Shown in pieces: positions 54,521-63,977 of a stretch of 64,000 nucleotides of DNA; the stretch's first letter is position 1, and each line of letters opens with the position of its first letter. The notes under the pieces are model-generated. The model was not told the origin of the DNA. It was given only the letters and a program-made list of their open reading frames with translations, and searched no databases. A program made the translations under genes and the position numbers. This stretch comes from an uncultured Rhodobacterales bacterium (GTDB lineage Bacteria; Pseudomonadota; Alphaproteobacteria; Rhodobacterales; Rhodobacteraceae), in assembly GCA_903873585.1 (NCBI GenBank), contig CAIQOV010000049.1, forward strand, positions 1 through 64,000, in the 5' to 3' direction.

Positions 54521-55978
54521 ATGACCCCACTGACCCTAGACCTGCCCGACGAGGCTGACACGACCCATCTGGGCCAAGCCTTGGCCCGTGTTTTGGGCGC
54601 GGGGGATTGTGTGCTGCTGGAAGGCGCAATAGGCGCAGGCAAATCGCACCTTGCCCGCGCCCTGATCCGCGCGTTGCGTGACCCGAATGAAGAGGTGCCC
54701 TCACCCACCTTCACCTTGGTGCAAACCTATCCGGGCCATCCTGACATCTGGCACGCCGACCTGTACCGCTTAACCCATCCCGATGAGGTGCACGAACTGG
54801 GGCTGGAAGCCGCCTTTGGCGATGCGATTTGCCTGATCGAATGGCCAGATCGCTTGGGCGTTCATACGCCCGAAAACCCGATCCGCCTGCGGCTGGATGC
54901 CAAGGGCGAGGGCCGGGTGGCGCAGATTTGGGTTGGCACACGGCCTGACAGCTTTAGCGCAGCGCTTTTGGCGCATCTGCGGGCGCTGAAGGCCGATGCC
55001 TTTCTAGCACAGGCCGGATGGGGCGATGCGCGGCGCGAAGCCTTGGCGCAAGACGCCTCAACCCGCTCTTACACGCGGCTTTGGGGCGATGGCACGGCGA
55101 TTTTCATGGATGCGCCACCCGGTCAGGCCGATTGCGTTGCGGATTTTGTCAAGGTTGACGCGCATCTTTTGGCGCTTGGCCTATCGGCCCCCAAGATCCT
55201 TGCGCAAGACATAGCGCAGGGCTTCTTGCTGCTGGAGGATCTGGGCGATGGCCTGTTCCCCGCCGTCATCGCCGCCGATCCTGCGCTGGAACCTAAGTTA
55301 TACGAAGCCGCCACCGATGTGCTGCTGCACCTGCAAGCGCACCCCGCAGTGGCTGATCTGCCCAACCTGTCAGCCCAAGAATGGGCCGATGCGGCGGGGC
55401 TTGTGGCCGATTGCTATGTGCTGGCCATCACCGGCCAAGCCCAAGGCCGCGCCAAGATTGTTGCAGCGCTGGCCCAAGCGCTAACCCAGCTTGCCGATGG
55501 CCCCCGCGTGATGATCTTGCGCGATTACCACGCTGAAAACCTGTTGTATCTGCCCGAACGCGCGGGCCTAGCGCGGGTGGGGCTGCTAGACTTTCAGTTG
55601 GCCCAGTTGGGGCAAGCGGGCTATGATCTTGTGTCTTTGCTGCAAGACGCGCGGCGCGATGTGCCGTTGCAAATCGAAGCCGCGATGATCGCCCGCTTTG
55701 CCACGGCGCGCGGGCTTGATCTGGCCGCGTTTCAGGCCAGCTATGCTGCCCTTGGCGCGCTGCGGGCCTTGCGGATTTTGGGCATCTTTGCGCGGCTGTG
55801 TGTGGTGGTGGGCAAGCCGAAGTATCTGGCGCTGATCCCCCGCGTTTGGGGGCAATTGCAACGCAACCTGTCGCATCCCGCACTCGCTGATTTACGCGCC
55901 GCCTGTGAGCACTTTTTGCCCGCCCCCACCGATGAAGCCCTGCAAAGGATAAGGTCGCGATGCAGCCCTTCGCTCTGA
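54521..55978 (+). CDS. tsaE: TsaE / AmgK-like sugar kinase fusion
   Basis: 485 residues in one frame. Residues about 1-150 are TsaE, the ATPase partner of TsaD in tRNA t6A synthesis: Walker A GAIGAGKS (35-42), PSPTFTLVQTY and the late LIEWPDRLG. Residues about 155-480 are an aminoglycoside-phosphotransferase fold like AmgK (anomeric MurNAc/GlcNAc kinase of cell-wall recycling): RDYHAENLLY with catalytic His337 region, then LLDFQLAQLG with metal-binding Asp357. The next gene, murU, overlaps by 19 bases and supplies the following recycling step, so the second domain fits AmgK. Confidence 0.88.
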   Translation: MTPLTLDLPDEADTTHLGQALARVLGAGDCVLLEGAIGAGKSHLARALIRALRDPNEEVPSPTFTLVQTYPGHPDIWHADLYRLTHPDEVHELGLEAAFGDAICLIEWPDRLGVHTPENPIRLRLDAKGEGRVAQIWVGTRPDSFSAALLAHLRALKADAFLAQAGWGDARREALAQDASTRSYTRLWGDGTAIFMDAPPGQADCVADFVKVDAHLLALGLSAPKILAQDIAQGFLLLEDLGDGLFPAVIAADPALEPKLYEAATDVLLHLQAHPAVADLPNLSAQEWADAAGLVADCYVLAITGQAQGRAKIVAALAQALTQLADGPRVMILRDYHAENLLYLPERAGLARVGLLDFQLAQLGQAGYDLVSLLQDARRDVPLQIEAAMIARFATARGLDLAAFQASYAALGALRALRILGIFARLCVVVGKPKYLALIPRVWGQLQRNLSHPALADLRAACEHFLPAPTDEALQRIRSRCSPSL

Positions 55979-56643
55979 TGCTGTTTGCCGCAGGCTTTGG
56001 CACCCGCATGGGCGCGCTGACCCGCGATAGGCCCAAGCCGCTGATCCCTGTGGCGGGGCGGGCTTTGTTGGATCATGCTTTGGATATTGCCGCCACTCCC
56101 TGCGTTGCGCACCGCGTGATCAACCTGCATTACCTGGGCGGGCAAATCGCGCAACACCTGCAAGGCCAAGACATCGCCCTGTCATGGGAGGATCCTATCC
56201 TTGACACAGGCGGTGGCCTGCGCGCCGCCTTGCCACTGCTGGGAAGCGGCCCTGTGATGATGCTGAACACCGATGCCGTGTGGACAGGGGCGAACCCATT
56301 GGAACAATTGGCGGCGGCTTGGGATGGTGCGCGGATGGACGGGTTGCTGCTGCTGGCCCAGCCCGATCAGGCGTTGGGGCACAAGGGCGCGGGTGACTTT
56401 TTGGTTGACGCGCAAGGGCGGCTATCGCGCGCCAAGGGCGCTGCGGGGCCGATCTACCTAGGCACGCAGATTTTGCGCCCTGATGGCTTGGCCGCCATAG
56501 ACCAACAGGCGTTTTCGCTGAACCTGCTGTGGGATCAGATGATCGCCCAAGGCCGCCTGTATGGGGTATTCCACCAAGGTGGATGGTGCGATGTGGGCCA
56601 CCCCGAAGCCATCCCTTTGGCCGAAAGCCTGCTGCATGGATAA
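55960..56643 (+). CDS. murU: MurNAc-1-phosphate uridylyltransferase family protein
   Basis: 227 residues. Nucleotidyltransferase opening FAAGFGTRMGALTRDRPKPL with the catalytic GxGTRM and Lys-Pro, and mid-protein DTGGGLRAALP. In Pseudomonas, MurU makes UDP-MurNAc from the AmgK product, bypassing fosfomycin-sensitive MurA. Overlaps the fusion gene upstream and addB downstream by 8 bases. Confidence 0.9.
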   Translation: MQPFALMLFAAGFGTRMGALTRDRPKPLIPVAGRALLDHALDIAATPCVAHRVINLHYLGGQIAQHLQGQDIALSWEDPILDTGGGLRAALPLLGSGPVMMLNTDAVWTGANPLEQLAAAWDGARMDGLLLLAQPDQALGHKGAGDFLVDAQGRLSRAKGAAGPIYLGTQILRPDGLAAIDQQAFSLNLLWDQMIAQGRLYGVFHQGGWCDVGHPEAIPLAESLLHG

Positions 56644-59566
56644 CATCTTCGCCCTGCCCTGCGGTGTTGATTTCGCCACCGAACTGGTGCGCGGGCTGGT
56701 TGAACGCTTTGCGGGCCACCCCCCCGAAGCGATGGCGCAAGCCACCGTTTTCCTGAACAGCCAACGTATGCGCCGCCGCGTGATCGAGGCGTTTGCCCAA
56801 GGCAAAGCCACCTTCCTGCCGCGCCTTTTGGTGCTGTCAGACCTTGCTCAACACCCGATCCTGTCAGACCTGCCCGCCGCTCCCAGCGCCCTTGGGCGGC
56901 AGTTGGAACTTGCCCGCCTGATCGAGCGTTTGCTCACCGCCCAGCCCAACCTTGCCCCCCGCGCCGCCCTGTTCGATCTGGCGCAAAGCCTTGGCCTTCT
57001 GGTGGATGAAATGCACGACGAAGGGGTGGTGGCGGAAGCCTTCTCGACCCTTGATGTTAGTCGGCATTCCGAACACTGGGCCCGCACTCAGCAATTCTTG
57101 CAGATCATCGCCCCCTTCATGCTGGCCCAAGATGGCCCTGCCCGCCCGCGCATGGCGGTGGAGCGGTTGGCAGCTTTGTGGGCCACCCTGCCTCCGAAAG
57201 GGCCGGTGATCATCGCGGGGTCAACCGGATCGCGCGGACCAGTGGCAACGCTGATGCGCGCCGTGGCGGGCTTGGACCAAGGCATGGTCGTGCTGCCCGG
57301 CTTTGACTTTGACCTGCCAAATCCTGTCTGGGCGCGGATGGAAGATGCGCTGACGTTTGAGGATCACCCCCAATACCGCTTCCGCCGCCTGATGGACGCG
57401 TTGCAGATCACCCCCGCGCAGATCGCACTGTGGGGCAGTGCTTCACCCGTTGACCCTGCGCGCAACCGCCTGATCTCACTCTCACTCCGCCCCGCGCCGG
57501 TGACGGATCAATGGCTGGTCGAGGGGCAAGCCCTGCCCGACCTTACCGCCACCACCGCGCACCTAACCCTGCTCAAAGCCGCCAATCCTCGGCAAGAGGC
57601 GCTGGCGCTGGCCCTAATCTTACGCCGCGCCATATCGCGCAACCAAAAGGCGGCGCTGATCACGCCCGACCGCACCCTTGCCCGTAGGGTCGAGGCGCAG
57701 TTGGACCGTTGGGGCATCTTGCCCGACGATTCCGCCGGCAGCCCCTTGGCCCTGTCAGCCCCCGGCCGCTTGCTGCGCCACATTGCCCGCGCCTTTGAAG
57801 CGCCGGTGACGGCAGATGGGCTGATCGTGCTGCTGAAACACCCATTGGCGGGCAGCGGCGGCGACAGGGGCAAGCACCTTTTGCTGACCCGCGATTTGGA
57901 ACTGCGCCTGCGCCGCCACGGCCCTGCCTTTCCCACAGCACAAGCGGTGCAAGACTGGGCCAATGCGCATAAAGAGCCGGTTGCGAAGCCTTGGGGCGCT
58001 TGCCTTGGCGCGGTGCTGTCTGGGCTGCTCTCCCCGCCCGCGCAAACCCTTGCTGACCATGTCACCCGCCATCTAGCGGTCGCCGAAGCCTTGGCGCGGG
58101 GCATAGCCGACCAAGGCGCTGGCACCCTGTGGGACAAAGACCCCGGCATTGCGGCGCGCAAAGTGATGGATCAGTTGCAGGCCGAAGCGGGGCACCAAGG
58201 GGCCATGTCGCCGTCGGACTACAGGATGTTGTTTGACAATCTGATCGCCCGCGAAGAGGTGCGCAGCCCTGTCACGGGCCATCCGCTGGTATCGTTCCAC
58301 GGCCCGCGGGAAGCGCGCGAAATCGCGGCTGATTTGGTTATTCTGGCAGGGTTGAACGAGGGCACTTGGCCCGCCGCCACCTCTCCCGACCCGTGGCTGA
58401 ACCGCAAGATGCGCAAGGATGCGGGGTTGTTGTTGCCTGAACGCCAGATTGGCCTGTCAGCGCATGATTATCAGCAAGCTGTGGCTGCGCCCGAGGTGAT
58501 CTTGTCGCGCGCGATGCGCGATGCGGAAGCTGAAACTGTCCCCTCACGCTGGTTAAACCGCCTGTGCAACCTGATGGCAGGCTTGGGCCCGCAAAACGGC
58601 CCGCTTGCGCTGCAACAGATGGAGACGCGGGGCAACCTGTGGCTGGCGCGCAGCGCTGCGGTGGATCAACCCCAAGCGCTGCCTGATGCGGGCCTGCTGC
58701 CCGCCCCACGCCCACGCCCTTGCCCGCCGGTGGCAGCGCGGCCCACCAGCTTGGCGTTGACCAAAATTCGCACGCTGATCCGCGACCCATACGCGACCTA
58801 TGCCCAGTATATCCTGCGCCTGAAACCGCTGAACCCCCTGCGCGCGCAACCCGATGCGCGCGATCGGGGCATTGCCATTCACGCCATCTTGCACCGCTTT
58901 GTCACCGAACGCCCGCAGGGCGAGGCTACCGCTGACGCCCGCCACCGCCTGCTGACCATCGCCGCAGAGGTTTTCGCGCAAGAAACCCCCTTCCCTTCAG
59001 CCCGCGCGCTGTGGCTGGCGCGGTTGGAACGCGCCGCCGACCACTTCTTGCGGCAAGATGAAAAGTGGGGCGGGCAGACGCTGTTGACCGAAATGGCAGG
59101 CGCTGTGGCGGTAGAGCAGACGGGTTTTACCCTGACAGGCACGCCCGACCGAATTGACCAACGACCCGATGGCACCGTGGTGCTGATCGACTACAAGACA
59201 GGCACGCCACCGACCAAAGCGCAGCAAACCACGCTAGACCTGCAACTGCATCTGGCCGCCGCGATGGCCGAGCGTGGCGGGTTTGACAACCAAGTGCTAA
59301 CGGTCTCCGGCGTTAGTTATATCGGCCTAGGGTCGGGCGAAAAGGCGGTAGATACGCCGCTGACGACCGAAGAGATCGACACGATCTGGGCGCGATTTGT
59401 GACCCTAATAAAGGCATATCAAGACCCGAATACCGGCTACACCGCGCGGCGGGCTGTGTTTGATACCCGCACGCCCGGCGATTATGACCACCTCGCCCGC
59501 TTTGGCGAATGGGATATGACCGACCGCGCCACACCGATCAAGGTAGGCCAAGATGACCCCGCTTGA
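56636..59566 (+). CDS. addB: Double-strand-break repair protein AddB (alphaproteobacterial type)
   Basis: 976 residues. N-terminal inactive helicase-like domain and a C-terminal PD-(D/E)xK nuclease, visible as GTPDRIDQ and VVLIDYKTG, then QLHLAA. The Cys set that binds a 4Fe-4S staple in Bacillus AddB is missing: no Cys lies in the last 230 residues and the LIRDPYATYAQYIL segment has none. ATG 56636 (MDNIFALP) is chosen. Overlaps addA by 14 bases. Confidence 0.92.
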   Translation: MDNIFALPCGVDFATELVRGLVERFAGHPPEAMAQATVFLNSQRMRRRVIEAFAQGKATFLPRLLVLSDLAQHPILSDLPAAPSALGRQLELARLIERLLTAQPNLAPRAALFDLAQSLGLLVDEMHDEGVVAEAFSTLDVSRHSEHWARTQQFLQIIAPFMLAQDGPARPRMAVERLAALWATLPPKGPVIIAGSTGSRGPVATLMRAVAGLDQGMVVLPGFDFDLPNPVWARMEDALTFEDHPQYRFRRLMDALQITPAQIALWGSASPVDPARNRLISLSLRPAPVTDQWLVEGQALPDLTATTAHLTLLKAANPRQEALALALILRRAISRNQKAALITPDRTLARRVEAQLDRWGILPDDSAGSPLALSAPGRLLRHIARAFEAPVTADGLIVLLKHPLAGSGGDRGKHLLLTRDLELRLRRHGPAFPTAQAVQDWANAHKEPVAKPWGACLGAVLSGLLSPPAQTLADHVTRHLAVAEALARGIADQGAGTLWDKDPGIAARKVMDQLQAEAGHQGAMSPSDYRMLFDNLIAREEVRSPVTGHPLVSFHGPREAREIAADLVILAGLNEGTWPAATSPDPWLNRKMRKDAGLLLPERQIGLSAHDYQQAVAAPEVILSRAMRDAEAETVPSRWLNRLCNLMAGLGPQNGPLALQQMETRGNLWLARSAAVDQPQALPDAGLLPAPRPRPCPPVAARPTSLALTKIRTLIRDPYATYAQYILRLKPLNPLRAQPDARDRGIAIHAILHRFVTERPQGEATADARHRLLTIAAEVFAQETPFPSARALWLARLERAADHFLRQDEKWGGQTLLTEMAGAVAVEQTGFTLTGTPDRIDQRPDGTVVLIDYKTGTPPTKAQQTTLDLQLHLAAAMAERGGFDNQVLTVSGVSYIGLGSGEKAVDTPLTTEEIDTIWARFVTLIKAYQDPNTGYTARRAVFDTRTPGDYDHLARFGEWDMTDRATPIKVGQDDPA

Positions 59567-62500
59567 TGCAAGCCTAGACCAAGTCGCCGCCGCCAATCCT
59601 GCCGTATCGACATGGCTGTCAGCCAACGCGGGGTCAGGCAAAACCCGCGTGCTCACCGACCGCGTTGCGCGGCTTTTGCTGCAACAGGTCGAACCGCAGC
59701 GCATCTTGTGCCTAACCTACACCAAAGCCGCCGCGACAGAGATGCAGAACCGTCTGTTCCAACGCCTAGGCGCTTGGGCGATGATGCCCGATGCGGAATT
59801 GACGAAAGCCTTGGCCGAATTGGGAGAGTTGGGCACCCTAGACCCCGCCCACATGGCCCGCGCCCGCAGCCTGTTCGCGCGCGCCATCGAAACGCCCGGT
59901 GGCTTGCGCATTCAAACCATCCACAGCTTCTGCGCCAGCCTTCTGCGCCGCTTTCCACTCGAGGCTGGAGTGTCGCCAAACTTTGTCGAACTGGATGACC
60001 GCGCAGCGCGGTTGCTGCGGCAAGATATCTTAGAGGAAATGGCCGACACACGCGCACCCCAAGCCGTGCGGCAAGCGGCGCTGGTGTATAAGGGCGAAGA
60101 TTTCACAGCGCTGATGGAGGAGGTGGCCTATCATCCGAAGGGTTTTGAAACATCCGTTCACAAACTGCTGCAAATGCGCCCAAACGACAGCGAAGCGCAG
60201 CTTTTGGCGGATGTGTTTTTGGGGGATGAGGCGGATCTTTTCGCAAAACTATTGCCTGCGCTGAAGGTGGGCAGCTCCAATGACGTTAAGGATGACGGCA
60301 GGCTATCAGTGCTGCGATTTTCACCTGCCGATTTATCCACTTTGATTGGGCTAGAGGATGTTTTTCTAACAGGGGAGAAAACAAAAACGCCCTTTTCCGC
60401 CAAACTTACCACCTTCCCCACCGCCGCCACGCGCAAGACAATTCCCGACCTGATCCCACCCCTAAACGCCCTGATGGAGCGTGTCGAACTCGCCCGCCCG
60501 CGCCGCCTAACCTTGCAAGCCGCCGCGATGAGCGAAGCGATTTATGCCTTTGCCCACCAATTCCTGCCCATCTATGCCAAGCGCAAAGAAGCCCAAGGCC
60601 TGCTTGATTTTGACGACCTAATCGCCCGCGCCGAAGGGCTGCTGTCAAACCCGTCCGTCGCGGCTTGGGTGCTGTTTCGGCTGGATGGCGGCATTGACCA
60701 TGTGCTGGTGGATGAGGCGCAAGATACCTCTCCAAAGCAATGGCAGGTGATCAAACACTTGACCGATGAGTTCACTTCCGGAGAGGGCACGCGCGCCGGT
60801 GGGCGGACCTTGTTTGTCGTGGGCGATAAGAAGCAGTCGATCTATTCATTTCAGGGCGCGGATGTTGCGGCCTTTGACACGATGCAGGCGTTCTTCGCGG
60901 GCAAGTTTACGCAGGCGCAACAGGTGTTTCAAAACCGCTCGCTGCGCTATTCGTTTCGCTCGTCCCCTGCCATTTTGAACGTGGTGGATGCCGCTTTGGC
61001 CAACCTGTCGCCCGAAGCTTTGGGGGCCGAAGTGATCCACCGCGCCTGCTATCCCGATCTGCCCGGTCGGGTCGATCTGTGGCCGCTGATCGAGGCGGAA
61101 GACGTAAAAGATGACACCGCGTTTGAAGATCCGGTTGACCTGATCCGCCCCAGCCACCCCGTCGCCCAACTGGCCGACAAGATCGCCGGAGAGATTAGCC
61201 AGCTTTTGGCATCTGGCACGCAAATCGTCACCCGCAACGGCCCGCGCCCTGTGCATGCTGGCGATGTGCTTATTCTGGTGCAAACCCGCAACGCGCTGTT
61301 CAACGAAATCATCCGCGCCTGCAAAGCCCACGGCCTGCCGATTGCTGGCGCTGACCGGCTGAAACTGGGCGAAGAGATGGCGGTGAAAGATCTGGTCGCC
61401 TTGCTGTCGTTTCTGGCGACACCAGAGGATGACCTGTCATTGGCGGCTGTGCTGCGCTCTCCGCTACTTGGGATGTCAGAGCAAGAGCTGTACACCCTTG
61501 CCCACGGTCGCACAGGCTATCTGTGGGAAAAGCTGCGCGGGTTGGATTGGCCGGTTGTCACCCTGCTGAAAGACCTGCGCGATCAGGTCGATTACCTGCG
61601 CCCCTATGACCTGCTGGAACGTGTGCTGGTGCGCCACCACGGTCGCCACCGCCTGATCACCCGCCTAGGGGCCGAGGCAGAGGATGCCATTGATGAATTG
61701 CTAAACCAAGCGCTGGCCTATGAACGCGGCGCTGTGCCCAGCCTGACAGGGTTTTTGTCGTGGCTAGAGGCGGACTCGGTTCAAGTCAAACGCCAAGCCG
61801 AAGGGTCGGGCCAGCGCATTCGCGTGATGACGGTACACGGGGCCAAGGGGTTGGAATCTGAAATCGTGATCCTGCCCGATACGGCAGACCGCTCTCCAAG
61901 CGACCGCGATGTGCTGTATGCGGATGGTGCAGGGCAAATGCTGTGGAAAACCCCAAGCGCCGAAAGCCCCCCCGTGATTGCCCAGTTGCGCGCCCTAAAG
62001 CAGCAGCGCGAGGCGGAAGAGAACCTGCGCCTGCTGTATGTGGCACTTACCCGCGCGCGGTGTTGGTTGATTGTGGCGGGGCATGGCAAGGCGTCGAAAG
62101 ACGGCGCTTGGCATAAGATTGTGTCTGAAGGCATGGCGCGTCTGGAAACCACGCCTGTTGCGGGTGGCCTGCGCCACCAATCGGGCACTTGGCCCGATGC
62201 CAGCCTGCGAGCGCAAGCGCTGGCCGCACCAGACGCAGCGCCCGAAGACTGGATGTTCCTGCAAACCGAACACCCCGCCAAGGCGAATGCGGTGCTTTCG
62301 CCGTCTGACCTAGGCGGTGCTAAAGCGCTGGCAGGGGCCTTGGGCGTGGACACCGAAGCCGCCAAAGCGCGCGGTACAGCGCTGCATCTGTTGCTGCAAC
62401 ACCTGCCCGACCATCCGCCCGCCCATTGGCCGCAGGTGGCAGCAGGCCTGTTGGGTGACGGCTTCCCCGACCTTTACGACCAAGCCAAAGCCCTTCTAAC

Positions 62501-62852
62501 CGCCCCAGCTTTGCAACATATCTTCACAACCGGCCTGTCCGAGGTTGCCCTAACCGCCCCTTGGGGCGACCAACGCCTGTTGGGCACGATTGACCGTTTG
62601 ATCGTGCACCCCGACCATGTGCTGGCGGTCGACTTCAAAAGCAACCGCACCGTGCCCGCCACGCCGCAAGCCGTGCCCGAAGGCATTCTGCGCCAGATGG
62701 GGGCTTATCAGGCGATGCTGGAACAGCTTTACACCCGCCCCATCCACCTTGCGATCTTGTGGACCGAAACTGGCAGCCTGATGTCGCTTGACCCCGATAT
62801 CCTGCGCACAGCTTTAGGGCGTGCCACGACCAATGGTGTCGCCAACCCTTGA
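59553..62852 (+). CDS. addA: Double-strand-break repair helicase-nuclease AddA
   Basis: 1099 residues. UvrD-type SF1 motifs: SANAGSGKTRVLTDRVARLL (Walker A), VLVDEAQDTSPKQW (motif II), VVGDKKQSIYSFQGAD (III), TVHGAKGLESEIV (V), LRLLYVALTRAR (VI). C-terminal nuclease LAVDFKSNRTVP. With AddB it resects double-strand breaks to load RecA, as RecBCD does elsewhere. Confidence 0.95.
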   Translation: MTPLDASLDQVAAANPAVSTWLSANAGSGKTRVLTDRVARLLLQQVEPQRILCLTYTKAAATEMQNRLFQRLGAWAMMPDAELTKALAELGELGTLDPAHMARARSLFARAIETPGGLRIQTIHSFCASLLRRFPLEAGVSPNFVELDDRAARLLRQDILEEMADTRAPQAVRQAALVYKGEDFTALMEEVAYHPKGFETSVHKLLQMRPNDSEAQLLADVFLGDEADLFAKLLPALKVGSSNDVKDDGRLSVLRFSPADLSTLIGLEDVFLTGEKTKTPFSAKLTTFPTAATRKTIPDLIPPLNALMERVELARPRRLTLQAAAMSEAIYAFAHQFLPIYAKRKEAQGLLDFDDLIARAEGLLSNPSVAAWVLFRLDGGIDHVLVDEAQDTSPKQWQVIKHLTDEFTSGEGTRAGGRTLFVVGDKKQSIYSFQGADVAAFDTMQAFFAGKFTQAQQVFQNRSLRYSFRSSPAILNVVDAALANLSPEALGAEVIHRACYPDLPGRVDLWPLIEAEDVKDDTAFEDPVDLIRPSHPVAQLADKIAGEISQLLASGTQIVTRNGPRPVHAGDVLILVQTRNALFNEIIRACKAHGLPIAGADRLKLGEEMAVKDLVALLSFLATPEDDLSLAAVLRSPLLGMSEQELYTLAHGRTGYLWEKLRGLDWPVVTLLKDLRDQVDYLRPYDLLERVLVRHHGRHRLITRLGAEAEDAIDELLNQALAYERGAVPSLTGFLSWLEADSVQVKRQAEGSGQRIRVMTVHGAKGLESEIVILPDTADRSPSDRDVLYADGAGQMLWKTPSAESPPVIAQLRALKQQREAEENLRLLYVALTRARCWLIVAGHGKASKDGAWHKIVSEGMARLETTPVAGGLRHQSGTWPDASLRAQALAAPDAAPEDWMFLQTEHPAKANAVLSPSDLGGAKALAGALGVDTEAAKARGTALHLLLQHLPDHPPAHWPQVAAGLLGDGFPDLYDQAKALLTAPALQHIFTTGLSEVALTAPWGDQRLLGTIDRLIVHPDHVLAVDFKSNRTVPATPQAVPEGILRQMGAYQAMLEQLYTRPIHLAILWTETGSLMSLDPDILRTALGRATTNGVANP

Positions 62853-62906
62853 CGCAGAGGCTTGGGCTTCATAAGTTCCTAATCTGAAATCCCTAGGAGA
62901 TATATC

Positions 62907-63233
62907 ATGGGCGCCGCAACCGTTGCCGTGACCGATTCCACCTTTAACAAAGAAGTGCGCCAATCCGCGATCCCCGTCGTCGTCGACTTCTGGGCCGAAT
63001 GGTGCGGACCCTGCCGCCAGATTGGCCCAGCTTTGGAAGAACTGGCGCTGGAATACGGCGGCAAGATCAAGATCGTCAAAGTGAACGTCGATGAAAACCC
63101 CGAAAGCCCCGCCGCTTTGGGCGTGCGCGGCATCCCGTCGCTGTTCTTGTTCAAAGACGGTCAGGTTGTGTCGAACAAAGTCGGCGCAGCGCCTAAGGCC
63201 GCTTTGGCCAACTGGATCAATTCGTCGATCTAA
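62907..63233 (+). CDS. trxA: Thioredoxin
   Basis: 108 residues. Active site WCGPC within [12 protein letters not shown], then the cis-Pro in [12 protein letters not shown]. Cytoplasmic protein-disulfide reductant; thioredoxin also affects tetrapyrrole enzymes in Rhodobacter. Preceded by CTAGGAGATATATC (ribosome site) and followed by a strong terminator. Confidence 0.97.
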   Translation: MGAATVAVTDSTFNKEVRQSAIPVVVDFWAEWCGPCRQIGPALEELALEYGGKIKIVKVNVDENPESPAALGVRGIPSLFLFKDGQVVSNKVGAAPKAALANWINSSI

Positions 63234-63255
63234 TCGACCCCACACCCTCACAAAC

Positions 63256-63277
63256 GGGCGCCTTCGGGCGCCCTTTT
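63256..63277 (+). terminator. trxA terminator
   Basis: GGGCGCC TTCG GGCGCCC stem-loop with a stable UUCG-type loop, followed by TTTT. Confidence 0.92.
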
Positions 63278-63285
63278 CGTTTTCA

Positions 63286-63333
63286 CCGAGGTGTAAATAC
63301 TCCACGGGGGGTCTGGGGGGTGTGAAACCCCCC
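63286..63333 (-). repeat. GC-rich hairpin repeat, inverted copy
   Basis: The minus strand reads GGGGGGTTTCACACCCCCC followed by AGACCCCCCGTGGA, nearly the sequence at 33-66 with CAG for CGG. The stem pairs seven bases around TTCAC. It lies between trxA's terminator and the Smr gene's 3' end. Confidence 0.75.
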
Positions 63334-63353
63334 AGCCGAGGCCGCTGCGCGGT

Positions 63354-63977
63354 TTACTTGCGGCGCAGGTAAACGTAATAGGCCCCGCCGCCGCCGTGTT
63401 TTAGATGGGATTCCGTCACTTGCAGCACGGCGGGGCCAAGCGGGGCCATGCGCAGCCAGTGGGGCACTTGGTGGCGCAGAACGCCGGTGCGGGTGGGGAT
63501 GGGGCCGTGATCGGCGGCGGGTTTGCCTTTGCCGGTGATCACCAGCACCAGCCGCAATCCGGCGGTTTGGGCGTTCAGGATAAAGCGGATCAGTTCGGGA
63601 TGCGCCTCGGCCATGGTAAGGCCGTGCAAGTCAATACGGGCTTCAGGCTCTAGCTTGCCGCGCGTCATTTTGGCGTGTTTGCGCGCATCCATTTGCAGGG
63701 GGGCTTGGGCCAACGCCTCGGCTGGCGTGGGAGCAATGTGGGCGGCTGATCGCAGCGGGCGGGCCTTTTCGCCCAAGCGAAAGGCGGTGAAGTGCGGCTT
63801 GGGCTGCGCGATAGGATCGGCGTGGCCCATCACGGGGGCCGCGACCGTTTCAACCACGGGCAGCGGTTTGGCTTTGCGCAAACGTGCCAAGGCCGCTTCG
63901 GACAACGGGCGGATGGTGCGCGCCACGTCGTGCCAAAGCTGCTCTTCTTCCGGTTTCAGGGTGCGTCGGCGCGACAT
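63354..63977 (-). CDS. Smr-domain protein
   Basis: 207 residues. N-terminal low-complexity helical region, then the Smr domain (about 110-207) with ARIDLHGLTMAEAH (LDLHG motif) and VLVITGKGK (TGxG), typical of the small MutS-related nuclease domain; DNA or RNA nicking is possible but unproven. Ends AYYVYLRRK. The 23 bases after it, at 63978-64000, could be the tail of another minus-strand gene, too short to call. Confidence 0.88.
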   Translation of the reverse strand: MSRRRTLKPEEEQLWHDVARTIRPLSEAALARLRKAKPLPVVETVAAPVMGHADPIAQPKPHFTAFRLGEKARPLRSAAHIAPTPAEALAQAPLQMDARKHAKMTRGKLEPEARIDLHGLTMAEAHPELIRFILNAQTAGLRLVLVITGKGKPAADHGPIPTRTGVLRHQVPHWLRMAPLGPAVLQVTESHLKHGGGGAYYVYLRRK

